A stretch of 64,000 nucleotides of DNA from Rheum nobile. Lineage: Eukaryota; Streptophyta; Magnoliopsida; Caryophyllales; Polygonaceae. Below are positions 1 to 11,564 of this stretch, piece after piece. Position 1 is the stretch's first letter. The number at the start of each line of letters is the position of its first letter. Both the position numbers and the translations under genes were made by a program. The notes under the pieces are model-generated. The model was not told the origin of the DNA. It saw only the letters and a list, made by a program, of their open reading frames with translations, and made no database searches. The stretch is from positions 2,666,001 to 2,730,000 of the forward strand of contig WOAB01000760.1 of the NCBI GenBank assembly GCA_027886185.1, written 5' to 3'.

Positions 1-103
1 ATGTTTCTCCACTAAATCGTTTGTTATTAACTGTTTATTATTATTATTCTCAAAAATCACATATAACTATGGTTATATCCAATTTGGTTATGTCTTATGG
101 TCA

Positions 104-867
104 CAGGCGGAACCAGGGAGGGGCCAGGGGGGGCCCGTGCCCCCTCTTTTCCTCTAGTCCAATATACATTTTTATTAGTGTAAATAGTAGACACAAATAA
201 AACATAGTCCAGTTGGTTGCTTAGTACACTCCATGTTGTTGTCCAATGAACTCGTGTTCGATCCTTGCAAAGCCTATTTCTCTTTTTTTTTTTTTACAAT
301 GTTGTTCATAATAAATTTTGTTTTATATTGATTTTTTTTGTTGCCTAATTAAGTTGGTTAGACATAGATATATAATTGACTAGGATATATTTTCATATCT
401 AACTAGTTTTTATTTTACTACAATTATTTTATTTACAAAAAATAGATTGGTTATCTATTATTAAAGGTAATATTTATTTAAGTAAGAGCAATGAAAAGAC
501 TGTTAGGATAAGAAATTCAAGATTAATAAATTGTATGTGATATGAATATTATAAAATTTGAAAAGTATCAAATGGCATATGTCTTAACTCTTAACTCTAG
601 CATATGTATATAAAAAATAGCATTAGTATGTTATGATATTAATTATTATGAGAATAATTATACATAATATAAAAAGAATAAATCTTGAATGTGTATATAT
701 AAAATGGTTTCAGTATGTAATAATTTAGACTGGATATAAAATCAATTATACAATTTAAATTCATTAGTTAATATTAATAATAAGATTTTATTATTTGTCC
801 GTACTTGATCGACCCGTTGCTAAAACTAATGTGCCCCCTCTTTCAAACTTTCCTGGTTCCGCCACTG
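104..867. mobile_element. Non-autonomous DNA transposon with 10-bp target duplication
   Basis: The ends are inverted repeats. The right end, read in reverse, begins CAGTGGCGGAACCAGG; the left end matches it except for two missing bases. The direct repeat CTTATGGTCA lies immediately outside both ends (94-103 and 868-877). The uninterrupted parent sequence survives at about 1158-1185 in the same array, so the insertion boundaries are certain. The 764-bp interior has no credible reading frame. A 10-bp duplication fits Mutator-like elements best (9-11 bp); the CAG-GGCGGA-type end resembles some plant hAT elements, which make 8 bp. Superfamily is therefore uncertain. Confidence 0.8.
205..264 (+). 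promoter_or_regulatory. tRNA-like pol III A box and B box
   Basis: TAGTCCAGTTGG (205-216) fits the A-box consensus TRGYNNARNNGG. GTTCGATCC (256-264) fits the B-box consensus GWTCRANNC. The spacing of about 40 bases is normal for tRNA genes and SINEs, and a T-run follows at about 284. No cloverleaf can be folded around it, so this is at most a SINE-like or tRNA-derived fragment inside the 104-867 element. It could be chance. Confidence 0.35.
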
Positions 868-1806
868 CTTATGGTCATATACCACGGTTATATTCTATAG
901 TTATATACTATGGTTATATCCTATAATTATATACTATGATTATATCTTATGGTTATATTCCATAGTTATATACTATGGTTATATCCTATATTATATCATA
1001 TAGTTATATACTATGTTTATATCCTATAGTTATATATTATGATTATATCTTATAGTTATATCCAATTTGGTTATATCATATCATTATATCCTATAGTTAT
1101 ATACTATGGTTATATCCTTCGAAAATCACATATAACTATGGTTATATCCAATTTGGTTATGTCTTATGGTCATATACTACGGTTATATTCTATAGTATAC
1201 TATGGTTATATCTTATAATTATATACTATGATTATATCTTATGGTTATATTCTATAGTTATATACTATGATTATATCCTATATTATATCATATAGATATA
1301 TTATGTTTATATCCTATAGTTATATACTATGATTATATCTTATTGTTATATCCAATTTGGTTATATCATATTATTATATCTTATAGTTATATACTATGGT
1401 TATATCCTCTATTATATTCTATAGTTATATACTATGGTTATATCATATATTATATACTATGATTTTATATTATAGGTATATCCAATTGGTTATATCATAT
1501 CGTTATATCCTATAGTTATATACTATGATTATATCTTATAGTTATATCCAATTTGGTTATATCATATCGTTATATACTATGGTTATATCATATAGTTATA
1601 TACAATGATTATATCTTATAGTTATATGACTTATATCCAATTTGGTTATATCATATCGTTATATTCTATAGTTATATATTATGATTATATCTTATGGTTA
1701 TATTATATAGTTATATACTATGGTTATATCCTATATTATATTCTATAGTTATATACTATGGTTATATCATATATTATATAGTTATATACTATGGTTATAT
1801 ACTATG

Positions 1807-2532
1807 ATAAAGACCCTAAACACTAAAAAACCCTAAAACAATCCCCACACACCCTTTGGGCGCAACTAGATTGCGTCCAGAACTATGGGCGCAACCTAGT
1901 TGCGTCCAAGGGGTTTCTAGTGTTTTTTTAGGGTTTAGAGTTATGTTTTGGGGTTTAGGGTTTGTGGTTTAAGGTTTAGGGTTTTCGTACTATGATTATA
2001 TCGTATGGTTATATCCCTAAACCCTAAAACAATCCACACACACCCTTTGGGCGCAACTAGATTGCGTCTAGAACTATGGGCGCAACTAGGTTGTGCCCAA
2101 GGGGTTTCTAGTGTTTTTTTAGGGTTTAGGGTTATGTTTTGGGATTTAGGGTTTAGGGTTTTCGTACTATGATTATATCGTATGATTATATCCTATAATT
2201 ATATAGTTATATACTATGATAAAGACCCTAAACCCTAAAAAACCTTAAAACAATCCCCACACACCCTTTGGGCGCAACTAGATTGCGTCCAAAACTATGG
2301 GCGCAACCTAGTTGCGCCCAAGGGGTTTCTAGTGTTTTTTTAGGGTTTAGGGTATGTGGTTTAAGATTTAGGGTTTTCGTACTATGATTATATCATATGG
2401 TTACATTCTATAGTTATATTCAATAGTTATATCCCCACACAACCCTTTGAACGTAACTAGGTTGCGCCCAAGGGGTTTCTAGTGTTTTTTAGGGTTTATG
2501 GTTAGGTTTTGGGGTTTAGGGTTTGGGGTTTT
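1807..2532. repeat. Four telomere-like units with central GC-rich palindrome
   Basis: Four related units start near 1807, 2014, 2216 and 2431 (the last truncated), separated by short runs of the 13-bp minisatellite. Each full unit of about 150-185 bp opens with CCCTAAA words, has a central pair of GGGCGCAAC and GTTGCG(C/T)CC words, then GGGGTTTCTAGTG, and closes with TTTAGGG words. The whole unit is thus an imperfect inverted repeat. CCCTAAA/TTTAGGG is the plant telomere repeat, but these are scattered words and not a telomere array. No coding potential is seen. Confidence 0.8.
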
Positions 2533-3738
2533 CGTCCATTCGAGTACAAAGTCTAACATTGATTACTTGATTTGAAATTATGGAGAAAACAACGATAAAA
2601 TAGAGTTTAATCCATAAAATAATTTTATTTTTCAGTCTGTGTTCCTCCAATTAAATAGTTAAATATATTATGATTATATCTTATAGTTATATAATATGAT
2701 TATATCCTATAGTTATATACTACGGTTATATCCTATAGTTATATACTACAATTATATCTTATAGTTATATCCAATTTGGTTATATCATATCATTATATCC
2801 TATAATTATATACTATGATTATATCTTATGGTTATATCCAATTTGATTATATCTTATAGTTATATCCAAATTGGTTATATCTTATGGTTATATTCTATAG
2901 TTATATAATATGGTTATATCCTATAATTATATACTATGATTATATCTTATTGTTATATACTATGGTTATATGATATAGTTATATACTATGGTTATATCAT
3001 ATAGTTATATACTATGACTATATCTTATAGTTATATCCAATTTGGTTATATCCTTATAGTTATATCCAATTTGGCTATATCCTTATGGTTATATTCTATA
3101 GTAATAACCAAATTGGATATAACTACAAGGATATAACCAAATTGGATATAACTATAAGATATAAGCATAGTATATAACTATATGATATAACCATAGTATA
3201 TAACTATAGAATATAACCATAAGATATAACCAATTTGGATAAACTATAGAATATAACCATAAGATATAACCAAATTGGATATAACTATAAGATATAATCA
3301 AATTGGATATAACTATAAGATATAATCATAGTATATAACTATAGGATATAACCATAACTATAGGATATAACCATAGTTATATCGAGAATAATGCACATGA
3401 ATTTTAGATGAATAAAAATATATTTAAACCTCATGATACAAACGAATTTATAGCCATGTACAAAGTATACAAATCTACTAGGTATTTGAATTTCCAAATA
3501 ATATAAAATAGCAGGATAGATACAATGCGATGCGTATGTAGTAAATTTATTTGAATTTCCATGTACATAAGAATTTATTTGAATTTCCATGTAACCATAG
3601 TAAATTTATAGCCATGTACACAAGTATACAAACGAATTTATTTGAATCTCCATGTACACAAGTATACAAATGAATCGGTTCAGATAAAGAACCGGTTCAA
3701 AAAAAGCATTTTTCAAAACAACAAAAAAATCACACACA

Positions 3739-3831
3739 CCTTGGGCGCAACCTGGTTGCGCCCAAGGAATTGTTTTTTTTTTTTTTAAATATCCGCTTTT
3801 TGGGCGCAACCAGGTTGCGCCCAAAAGCGGA
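3739..3831. repeat. Two strong palindromes flanking a T-run
   Basis: Positions 3739-3767 form a perfect 14+1+14 palindrome (CCTTGGGCGCAACC and its complement). Positions 3793-3831 form a second, near-perfect one with the same TTGGGCGCAACC core and one bulged base. A run of about 15 T separates them. The core matches the GGGCGCAAC palindrome in the units at 1807-2532, so all belong to one repeat family. Confidence 0.85.
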
Positions 3832-5401
3832 TGCGCCGCAAAAAAAATGGGTGCGAAAAAGAATGGAGGGGCAAAAGGAAAGAAAAAGTGAAAGATTTTT
3901 TTTTTTGAATTATTACAAACTTAGACTAGCCCAAAAACATGTTTTTATATCACTTGAATGTGCCTATTGTAAACACCCAACATAAAATTTCACACACTTC
4001 TTGATACATTGTCCCTTTACTTTACAACAAATCAAAAAACAAAGCATAATTATTGCAAACATGATCAATGAAATTGATACCTCGGATAAAAACCCTAAGG
4101 ATGTACTGCTAGAAATGCAATCGAGCCTTTCTAAAAAAAGATGTCATGTCTCTGTACCACCTAGTAGGGCATATAGATCAATAGAAACCAGCTAATCTTC
4201 AACACAGATCCCACCAACAAAATTAAAGATCTAACATAATTCATATTGTCCCTAATATAAAATTTTAATATGATCAATGAAAATGATCAAGAAAACTTTA
4301 TACAACCAAAGAAAAACCCTCACCAAATAAGAAAAACTAGGTTCCTTAAATCGGAAAAACCAAACCAAAACTTTTTTCAAAATAAACTTTAATGGCTCTA
4401 AACAACCCAATGACGAAACAGGTTGTGGATTCATCATTAGAAATGATAAAGCTGCATTATTTCAAATGAACTCATTCCGACATGAATCCAATAATATTAT
4501 CATGGTAGAAACTCTTGCCTTGCAATCCTTGCCTTATTAATTGAAGAAGACAATCCTTGCCTTATTAATTCAATCAAAAGCATATGGCCGAGATTGTCCT
4601 TAGGAAATTGAAATGGTGGTCGCGGATATTCTCCTCGACCTCCAGTTTTTCCAAAAAGTCCAATGCATATACATTTTTAGAGAGGTGAACCATATTATTG
4701 ACAAATTCCAAAACTCAATTTTTCATCAATTGTGTATATCCTAAATTTTGATACAAAACTTCATATTTTCATTTGCAAGGATACTCTAGGATGATCTTAG
4801 CATAGAAACTAAAATCAGTCTAATTCTTTTCTTATCAATAAAAAATTAGATTATTAAATGGACTATATTAGCGGACTAAAATCCACACTGGAGTTCAACA
4901 CCGGACACCCACCCAATGCAAATCTTCCCTAAATAATTAAAGTTAAAGGAATGTATGTAGAAAAAATTTGGCTATTTATATGACATCTGGCAAAGTCTTA
5001 GAATGACATTTGTTATTTCTTAACTTAATATGTTCCACTATCCTAAACCACTTTCACCTTCTTCTTAATTCAACCAAAAACCACCACTCTCTATTCCACT
5101 GCTACTCAACTGCTGCTCAACTGCTGCTTCTTCATCAACTGCTCAACGTCCTCCATTGCTCTCTCTCTCTCTACAATCGAATTGAAAATTCCATTGAGTC
5201 TGAAAACTGCTTAATTGACAGCCAGAGTATGTGGTAACTCTCACGGAATGATCCGCAAGTATGGTCTCAATTGATGCATGCAATCCTTCTGCAACAATGC
5301 TAAGGAGATTAGCTTCATCAAGGTGATTGTTTGCTAATCCCTCTTTGATTCAATAAGGCTATAGTTCTTCATTTTAATTTTTTAATTTGTTCGCACTTTA
5401 G
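3832..5401. other. No gene recognised; AT-rich intergenic DNA
   Basis: Short open frames exist (for example 4001-4195 and 5010-5237 on the plus strand), but none has recognisable domains, coding character or a supporting gene structure. A short CTCTCTCT run lies near 5160. The last part before 5402 may include degraded upstream exon sequence of the kinase pseudogene that follows. Confidence 0.6.
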
Positions 5402-6615
5402 GGTACTGCTCGGAAGATGTAACGGATAGGATCCAAAGACTCTTGGTATACGAGTACATGTGAATTAAAGGCTTAGATTATCACCTCTACAATAGGATTT
5501 TGCCTACTCTTTCATGGAAAAGCCGATTGCAAAGAATGGTTGGAGCAGCTGAAGGTTTAGCTTATCTCCATAATGGATTGGAAGTCTTAGTATCTTCTTA
5601 TTTATCCATGACAAGTTAGAGTGCATACTTTAATTTGTTTTATAGCATATATATTGCATTCCTGCTAATGCATATTGTTCACACCTCTATGGTGGTAATT
5701 GTCTTTTATGTAGATCCTACATTGAGATTTCAAACCCTCGAAAGTGCTGTTGGATATGAGAACTTCATGGCCAAGCTATCAGGTAAATCCCTTGCAACAG
5801 AAGGGCCTACTAGGGACCGATTACATGTCTCCGCTCAGGTGAGTTTCTGATCATCTCTTAATACGTAACTGTTATTTTCGGTGCACTTATTAACCTCGAT
5901 TAAGTAGTCGTTATTGGAAGCAATTGCGGTTTCAGTGGAGGTGTTTGCTGGAAATATGGTGCTAAAAAATGAATGACACAAGACTGTGATTCAATAAGCT
6001 AGAAGTTTGACTCCATTGATCAAAACAAAAGACCCACTTATAATTCACTATGATTAAATAAAAGAATATAAGTCAGGTAAACGTACGGTAACAATAGAAG
6101 ATTGAACTTTATTTGGATGTTCATTTTATTTAGTGATGATACTATTGATGACTCCAATTTTTTATTTTGGCTGGTTTGATCATTCAAAGGGAAGCATGTT
6201 GTTTTCACTTGCAAGTACTGGCCAACACGAAATTGTAAAATATATGAATCTAAAACATGCATGATGATCTGGCCATGATATTTAGGTATTGGGAACATAT
6301 GCCACACTAAGTGGCCACTGACCATCTCACCCTGAAGAGTGACGTACATCTACAGCTATGGGGTGGTGTTGTATCACAAGGTGGCAAGTCCTAGACTATC
6401 AACGGCCAACACGAGAGCGGAATCTGCTAAAACGATATACCCTGCTAAAGGGAAGAGGCTACAAAGCTTGCTAGGCTCGCGTATAGGTACACAATTAAGA
6501 CAAGATATAACCCGAAAGACCGGCCCGCTATGGATGAGATCATAGCAGTGTTGACATAGGCAATTGTCAAGTCGGACAAGCTGGATAGAGGTGGATCTGA
6601 CTCTCACGCATCCTT
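5402..6615 (+). pseudogene. Receptor-like cytoplasmic kinase (PBL/RLCK-VII type) pseudogene
   Basis: Three blocks of a plant serine/threonine kinase can be read in order. Block 1 (5402-5608, after an intron-like AG) gives a GYCSED...QRLLVYEYM hinge followed by SWKSRLQRMVGAAEGLAYLH. Block 2 (about 5745-5838, ending in a GTGAGT donor) gives AKLS...EGPTRDRLHVS, matching the DFG/activation region of PBL kinases with the DFG lost. Block 3 (about 6339-6610) gives DVYIYSYGVVLY and, in another frame, NPKDRPAMDEIIAVL, matching subdomain IX and the C-terminal end. A TGA at 5461-5463, the missing HRD catalytic loop, the missing DFG and frame changes show it is dead. In intact relatives this kinase acts downstream of immune receptors at the plasma membrane. 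Confidence 0.8.
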
Positions 6616-6716
6616 AAGCTCTTTGCACTTTCCTCGAAACAAACGTCAACCCCCTCCAACTTCAGGTGGTCGGAGTTGTACATACTCCTGCTTCGTACGG
6701 TGTTGGAAGGCATGTT

Positions 6717-7215
6717 TGATGCGATCCGCAGGGGGGTCGGTCGGACCACGTTTGTTGTAGGATCGTGGTAGAAGGCGAGCCTGATTCCGTCTCTTTGATA
6801 GTAACCAAGTTCTTTCGAACAATAATGGGTGAAGGGAGTTTGAGAAGTTAGAAGAAAGGAAGAGAAGCAGAGATATGTTGACGTCGAACCCAAAGAAGGA
6901 GAAACTCAACTTGACAATTTGGATTAAACTTTGACGTGCCAAATAAAGAACATAGGAAAAGGCTTATATAGCCAAGCATTCGGCCTAATGGGCCTTATTC
7001 TAACTAATGGGCCGACCCTCTTAAGCATAAGAGGAACACACGCCCGAAATAGAAATAACTATAAATAGTAAGTACTAAATCAAACATAAGACAAAATAGG
7101 AAATGCTAAATATGGCAACATGCCAAAATGGAAAATACCCGGCCCGAGTATCGGGAGGACCGAGTATGGACAAGGAGTTAAGCCCTGTAGGGCCGGTAAG
7201 TTCGGCCAGTATATA
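6717..7215 (-). mobile_element. 3' LTR (324 bp) and internal stub of a non-autonomous LTR retroelement
   Basis: Positions 6717-7040 form an LTR that in element orientation starts TGTGTTCC and ends CATCA. The adjoining internal DNA (7041-7215) begins with CGCCCGAAATAGAAAT, the same internal edge seen next to the 390-bp LTR at 10168, so the two elements are related. Its outer part also matches the LTR fragment at 12000-12092. No primer site lies on its left, so this is the 3' LTR; the rest of the element is missing. No protein is encoded. Confidence 0.7.
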
Positions 7216-7253
7216 ATACATAAATAATTATATATAAATTAGGAAAAGTATCA

Positions 7254-8341
7254 TGTGCGAAAGTTTATTAACGTACAAAATACGAAAGAATTATAACCGT
7301 CCGATTTGCTTCAGTTTTTTGCATTGTTACACGCGCTTTCAATTATTATTTTTTCGCTCCATCTATTCGCTTCAGCCTTCTTTTTTTCGCTTCAGCTTTT
7401 CTAATTATTTTTTTTCAAAATTTTTTTTTGCATTGTTACACGAACTTGCACTTTTTTTTATTCATTTGCACTTCCTCCTTAACCACTTGCACTTTCGTTC
7501 TATTCGCTTGCACTTATTCATTATTCTGATGCACTTTCTGTTCGCTTACTTGTATTTTAAATATTTTTTTATATCATATTTGCTTGCACTTTACTCTGTA
7601 TTTCCATGTACTTTCTTCCTATTGGCTTGCACTTTCGTCATTTCACTTGCACTTATTCATTATTCTGATGCACTTTCTGTTCACTTACTTGCACTTTACT
7701 TCGTATTCTCATACACTTTCTTCCTATTGGCTTACACTTTCTGTTATTTAATCTCTTGAACCTAAAGTGCAAGCATATAAGAAAAAAATGCAATCAGAAA
7801 ACATAAAGTGCAAGCATATAAGAAAAAAAGTGCAAGCAAATCAACACAAAGTGCAAGAAAATAAACACAAAGTGCAAACAAATACAATGTGCATTCGAAT
7901 ATACACAATGTGCAAGCATAATAAACAAATGTTCAATGAAAACATAAAGTGCAAGCATATAAGAAAAAAGTGCAAGTAAAAAAATTCAAAGTCCAAGCGA
8001 ATAAACACAAGGTGCATTCGAATATACACAATGTGCAAACTAATAAATAAAAGTGCAATCAGAAAATATAAAGTGCAAAAAAATAAACACAAAGTGCAAG
8101 TAAACATAAGGTGCATTCGAATATACACAATGTGCAAGCACAATAAACAAATGTGTAATGAAAACATAAAGTGCAAGCATATAAGAAAAAAGTGCAAGTA
8201 AAACAAAACAAAGTGCAAGAAAATAAATACAAAGTGCAAGCAAATATAATAAAGCGGGTGTAATGACACACTCCATAGCGCTGGCCACGGTGGACGGCTG
8301 AAGATCTTTCGTATTTTGTATTTTAACAGTCTTTCGCACCC
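7254..8341. repeat. 1.1-kb foldback built from TTGCACTT / AAGTGCAA words
   Basis: The outer ends are inverted repeats: GTGCGAAAG with TACAAAATACGAAAGA at 7255-7290 has its complement at 8306-8340. The left half (about 7430-7740) contains about eight CTTGCACTT words. The right half (about 7760-8250) contains about fourteen AAGTGCAAG words, so the whole element can fold on itself. Within the right half, longer subrepeats with GCATTCGAATATACACAATGTGCAA recur three times. Open frames on both strands are repeat artefacts. No target duplication was found. Confidence 0.8.
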
Positions 8342-8419
8342 GAACCGCGTCCTATAAATTATATATAATATTAAATTAATAAATTATTATTCATCTTTAA
8401 AAAAAACACTTATAACAAT

Positions 8420-9345
8420 TTTATTAGGGTTTCATACCCCTACCTCCAGCCTCGATCCCTCTTTAGTCTTTTTTTACCCTACCGCCTCCACTCCTCTAGC
8501 CTCTCAGTTCTCTCACTTCTCTCCACTTCTCCTTCACCCCGCCTCCTTCTCAAGCCTCTCCTCCACCCCGCCGCCTTCTCAGCTCTCACACCTCTTTTTC
8601 ACCCGCCTCATCGTCGATCGTCGCCTGACCTCACGCCTCTCCTTCACGCGCCTCGTCGTCGATCGTCGCCTGACCTCACGCCTCTGGTGAACCCCCTCGT
8701 CGCCTGACCTCATGCCACTCCTTCACCCCGCCTCGTCAGCCTGACCTCGTCGGCCTCACGCAGTCACGCCTTGTCGGCCTCCCGTCGGTATGTCCTAATT
8801 TCTTTTGTTAGTTCTTTGCTATTGTGTATTTACAATATTCTGTGTGGCTATTGACCTATTGTGTATTCAAGCTCATCAATTGATGTTGCTATTGTGTAAT
8901 TACTATGTTCTGAACTTCCAATGTGGCTATTTTCAGTATTTTGTATCAACATTCAACAACTATTTTGTCTTGAAACCAGTAGATAAGTTTGTTGGACGAC
9001 AAGGGAAACTGGGTTATGCAATTTATGCGTTGACTGCCTTCTAAATTGCTAAATTTGTATATTCTTTTGATTTGTCATTCTCATCTGTAAACACTAAGCA
9101 CAACCTGAGCTGTAGTGAATGAGTAGAGCTTGCTGACTTGTTGATCTGTAATTCTGTAAACATGAGCTTGTTCTTTTTTTTTTTGCAGATTGCAATAGTA
9201 TGGCCAATGAACCAGGCAATATTGCAGACTGCAATATTATTTGACTGAATAAATATTGTTTTTCTTATTTTTAAGGTCCATCCAAGATACTTAAGATTGG
9301 TGATGAAGGCTCGGAGGATATCAAGGACGGAAATGTCGAAGAGAA
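8420..9345 (+). other. Pyrimidine-rich leader and possible gene remnant
   Basis: Positions 8430-8790 are a C/T-rich block with repeats of CGTCGCCTGACCTCACGCCT, resembling a 5' leader. Downstream, 9170-9340 looks like a last intron and exon: a pyrimidine-rich acceptor with AG near 9274 precedes a short acidic frame ending in TGA near 9350, followed by an AT-rich 3' region. No domain is recognisable. It may be a non-autonomous transposon leader or a decayed gene. Confidence 0.35.
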
Positions 9346-9509
9346 AGATTGAAGGCTTTTGTTGTTATTTTGTTTATTTTGAGACTTTGAGTGTGTTGTT
9401 ACTTGTTATTAAATGTTTGTAGAGTTTGATACTGGATATGTAATGTTTTTTATTATAAGATTGAAATACTATTTGGTCTTTATGATATCACATTCACATG
9501 AATATAACT

Positions 9510-9690
9510 TAAACCGGGTCCCGGCGGGCTACCCGGGCCCGGGAATGCGGACGGGCTTGGACAGTTGTCCAAGACCTAATCCCAGGCTCAGCCCGGCCCG
9601 GATCCGGATAAACGGACAAAAAATTTAACTTATGCCCGGACCATATCCGGCCCGAGTCCGGATATGCCCAGGTCTAGTAAATGGTAAGGG
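9510..9690. mobile_element. GC-rich terminal fragment of a DNA transposon (hAT-like)
   Basis: The segment is rich in CCGGGT, GGCCCGG and CCGGAT words and ends, read in reverse, with TAGACCTGGGCATATCCGG, the style of end common in plant hAT-type elements and their MITEs. A matching opposite end was not found in the window, so element limits and autonomy are unknown. Confidence 0.4.
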
Positions 9691-10253
9691 TTGGGTGGGT
9701 GGGAGATAATAATGGATAGATTGATAGGGAAGAGATGGAAAACTACACCTTGAACCTATATCGCTCTGAATACCAATTGATGCGTTCTGAGGTGGCTCGG
9801 AGCGCAAGGGCGGTCCGATCTAGGCAGGAGCGGCCGTGGATCCTTCTCCGTCGGTAACCGGGATAAGTATGAACCACCTGGGTGATGGTTCGCGGGTCTC
9901 TAGTGCTCGCTTTGGGGCAAGAGCGGGGCAAGACGCTCGAAGCGACGAGCTACGGAATGAAGGGTGATGCGAAGTGAGAAAGTGTTTGATGCTCGAACCC
10001 GAAGAAGGAGGAAAACTCGACTCGTACTTTACTTGGGTTAAATTGAACGTGATTGAAACGATTATAATGGAGGCCTATTTAAAGGCACATGGCTCGGCCA
10101 AGAACTCTAATGGGCTTGGACCGAGTAACAAGCTAATGGGCTAGTCCACTATGCAATAGTGGGCACACGCCCGAAATAGAAATGACTGAAATGAAAATGC
10201 TAAAACGGGAAACATACTAAAACGGGAAATAAAATAAAAATGGCTAAACTAGG

Positions 10254-10994
10254 CTAAGTCTTCAACCATGGAGGACGCCATGGTCTTGGGCGCCTCGGGC
10301 TCGTCGGAGCCCGGCTTGAGTCGATGTCGGGTTGCATCATCCTCTTCCCCTTAGGTTCTAAGCGTCCTCGCTTCGAGCTCGGTGGGGCCAGGGAGAGTCG
10401 GCGCTCGGCGGTCAGCAAAAATACGACGTCGGGCTCGGGTTCGGCTCTTGGAACCTCCATGATGACCAAGTACGGCTCAGGTCCAGGAGCGGGCACGGCG
10501 TCGGGTGCGGAAATGGGCACACCAGTGGGTGAGACAAGGGCCGCATCTGTGCTGGGGACCGTTGAGGAAGCAACTGTTGTAGCCGCGACCGCGGCTGTAT
10601 GGGCCGCGGTCGCGGCTGCTGTAACCGCGGTCGCGGATTTGGGCACTGGAGTGGGTGTGACCACGGGCACAGCAGGGGCGACTCTTTGCATGGCTTGGAG
10701 TTGAGCCACTTGTCGTCGGAGAGACTGAATTTCCTGTTGCTCTGTCGAGAGCTCCAAGACGGGGACATCGTGTCGCGTTTCGAAGCCGTGGGTGCGGTAC
10801 CGGTTTCGGTCGTAGCCTTTGTCGTGGGTCCGGCGTCGCGGCTGGTATGCGTGGGGTCGTGGGCGCGGTGGCGGGGGTCCATGGAGGCGAGGCGGCGGAA
10901 TCCAATCCGGGTCCGCATCGTATGGGCTCACACCACCGAACCACGAGTCGTTGTCCCACTCGTCGGGCTCGAAGTACGGATACCAATGGGCCAT
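10254..10994 (-). CDS. Pro/Ala-rich protein of the small LTR retroelement
   Basis: A 246-residue open frame fills much of the element interior. The N-terminus is acidic and aromatic (MAHWYPYFEPDEWDNDSW), followed by a Pro/Arg-rich stretch, a short predicted coiled coil near residues 80-105 (EQQEIQSLRRQVAQLQAM), a long Ala/Val/Thr/Pro-rich region and a basic C-terminus. I do not recognise a family; there is no zinc knuckle or catalytic motif. It may be a gag-like remnant or an element-specific protein. Base composition is much richer in GC than the surroundings, with repeated CCGCGGTCGCGG words (10570-10640), so the open frame could partly reflect composition. Confidence 0.4.
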   Translation of the reverse strand: MAHWYPYFEPDEWDNDSWFGGVSPYDADPDWIPPPRLHGPPPPRPRPHAYQPRRRTHDKGYDRNRYRTHGFETRHDVPVLELSTEQQEIQSLRRQVAQLQAMQRVAPAVPVVTPTPVPKSATAVTAAATAAHTAAVAATTVASSTVPSTDAALVSPTGVPISAPDAVPAPGPEPYLVIMEVPRAEPEPDVVFLLTAERRLSLAPPSSKRGRLEPKGKRMMQPDIDSSRAPTSPRRPRPWRPPWLKT

Positions 10995-11564
10995 GGAGTG
11001 GGTGCGGCTGGCTTAGGGTCGGACCATGGGCTAAGTTGTGGGTTCGGTTTAAGGAAAGGAGGGGATAGATTTTGAAATTCAAAATTTCGGATATGGTAAT
11101 TGGCGGATTTGGTGGGATTTGTTGGCTATGGATAAGGAAAGTCGGATTTGTAGGGATTTGGGAAGATTTTGTGGGGGAAAATTTTGAAAAGCCTAGATAT
11201 GGAGGGATCTCGGATAAGGAAAGGGAATGGGCTGTAAAGGTAGCGGCCACAGAAGTTGCGGTCGCGGGTGTTTCGGCCGCGGCTAGGCTTTGGGCAGCAG
11301 GAAACGGTTTGTAATTTGGTCTTTTGAGGGGTCAAACGATGTCCGTTTTGGGCGAATTTTATATGCTCGGACTCGTATCGAGATGCTCTACAGGTATATG
11401 GAAGAAAATTTGAAAAAACATAAAAATATTTGGGCGAAATCTGGACAGAAGTCGAGGGGGATTTCTTGTGGTGGCGGAAGGGGTTGTGGCGGGTGGGCTC
11501 GGCTATGGGCGCAGCGGTGGGTCTGGAGTTGCCGGAGAAGAGAGGCACGCTGCAAGCCCTCTAG

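Larger units (their letters stand above)
1..3385. repeat. 13-bp AT-rich minisatellite array 1 (interrupted)
   Basis: Most of this stretch is a degenerate tandem repeat with a 13-bp unit, roughly TTATATMYTATRR; two units together read like TTATATCCTATAG followed by a TTATATACTATGG unit. A 15-bp variant containing CCAATTTGG recurs. The cleanest runs are 878-1806 and 2655-3385. The array is broken by an inserted element (104-867) and by four GC-rich units between 1807 and 2532. Near 3100 the orientation flips and the remainder reads as the reverse complement. Open reading frames here are by-products of the repeat and were not called. The same repeat forms the core of the foldback at 58.3-61.2 kb. 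Confidence 0.9.

Noticed and set aside
3339..3590. Reverse reading frame rich in Tyr and Ile
   Set aside because: It lies across the minisatellite edge and has no domain, start context or codon character of a gene.
6567..6942. Reverse frame of 108 codons
   Set aside because: It spans the end of the kinase pseudogene and an LTR, so it joins unrelated sequences.
7253..8339. Several long frames on both strands
   Set aside because: They are produced by the TTGCACTT/AAGTGCAA repeats of the foldback; residues such as LHF/CTL repeat mechanically.
10324..11314. Plus-strand and alternative-frame reading frames up to 158 codons
   Set aside because: They are shadows of the GC-rich interior of the small LTR element; the reverse frame 10254-10994 is the best candidate and even that is uncertain.
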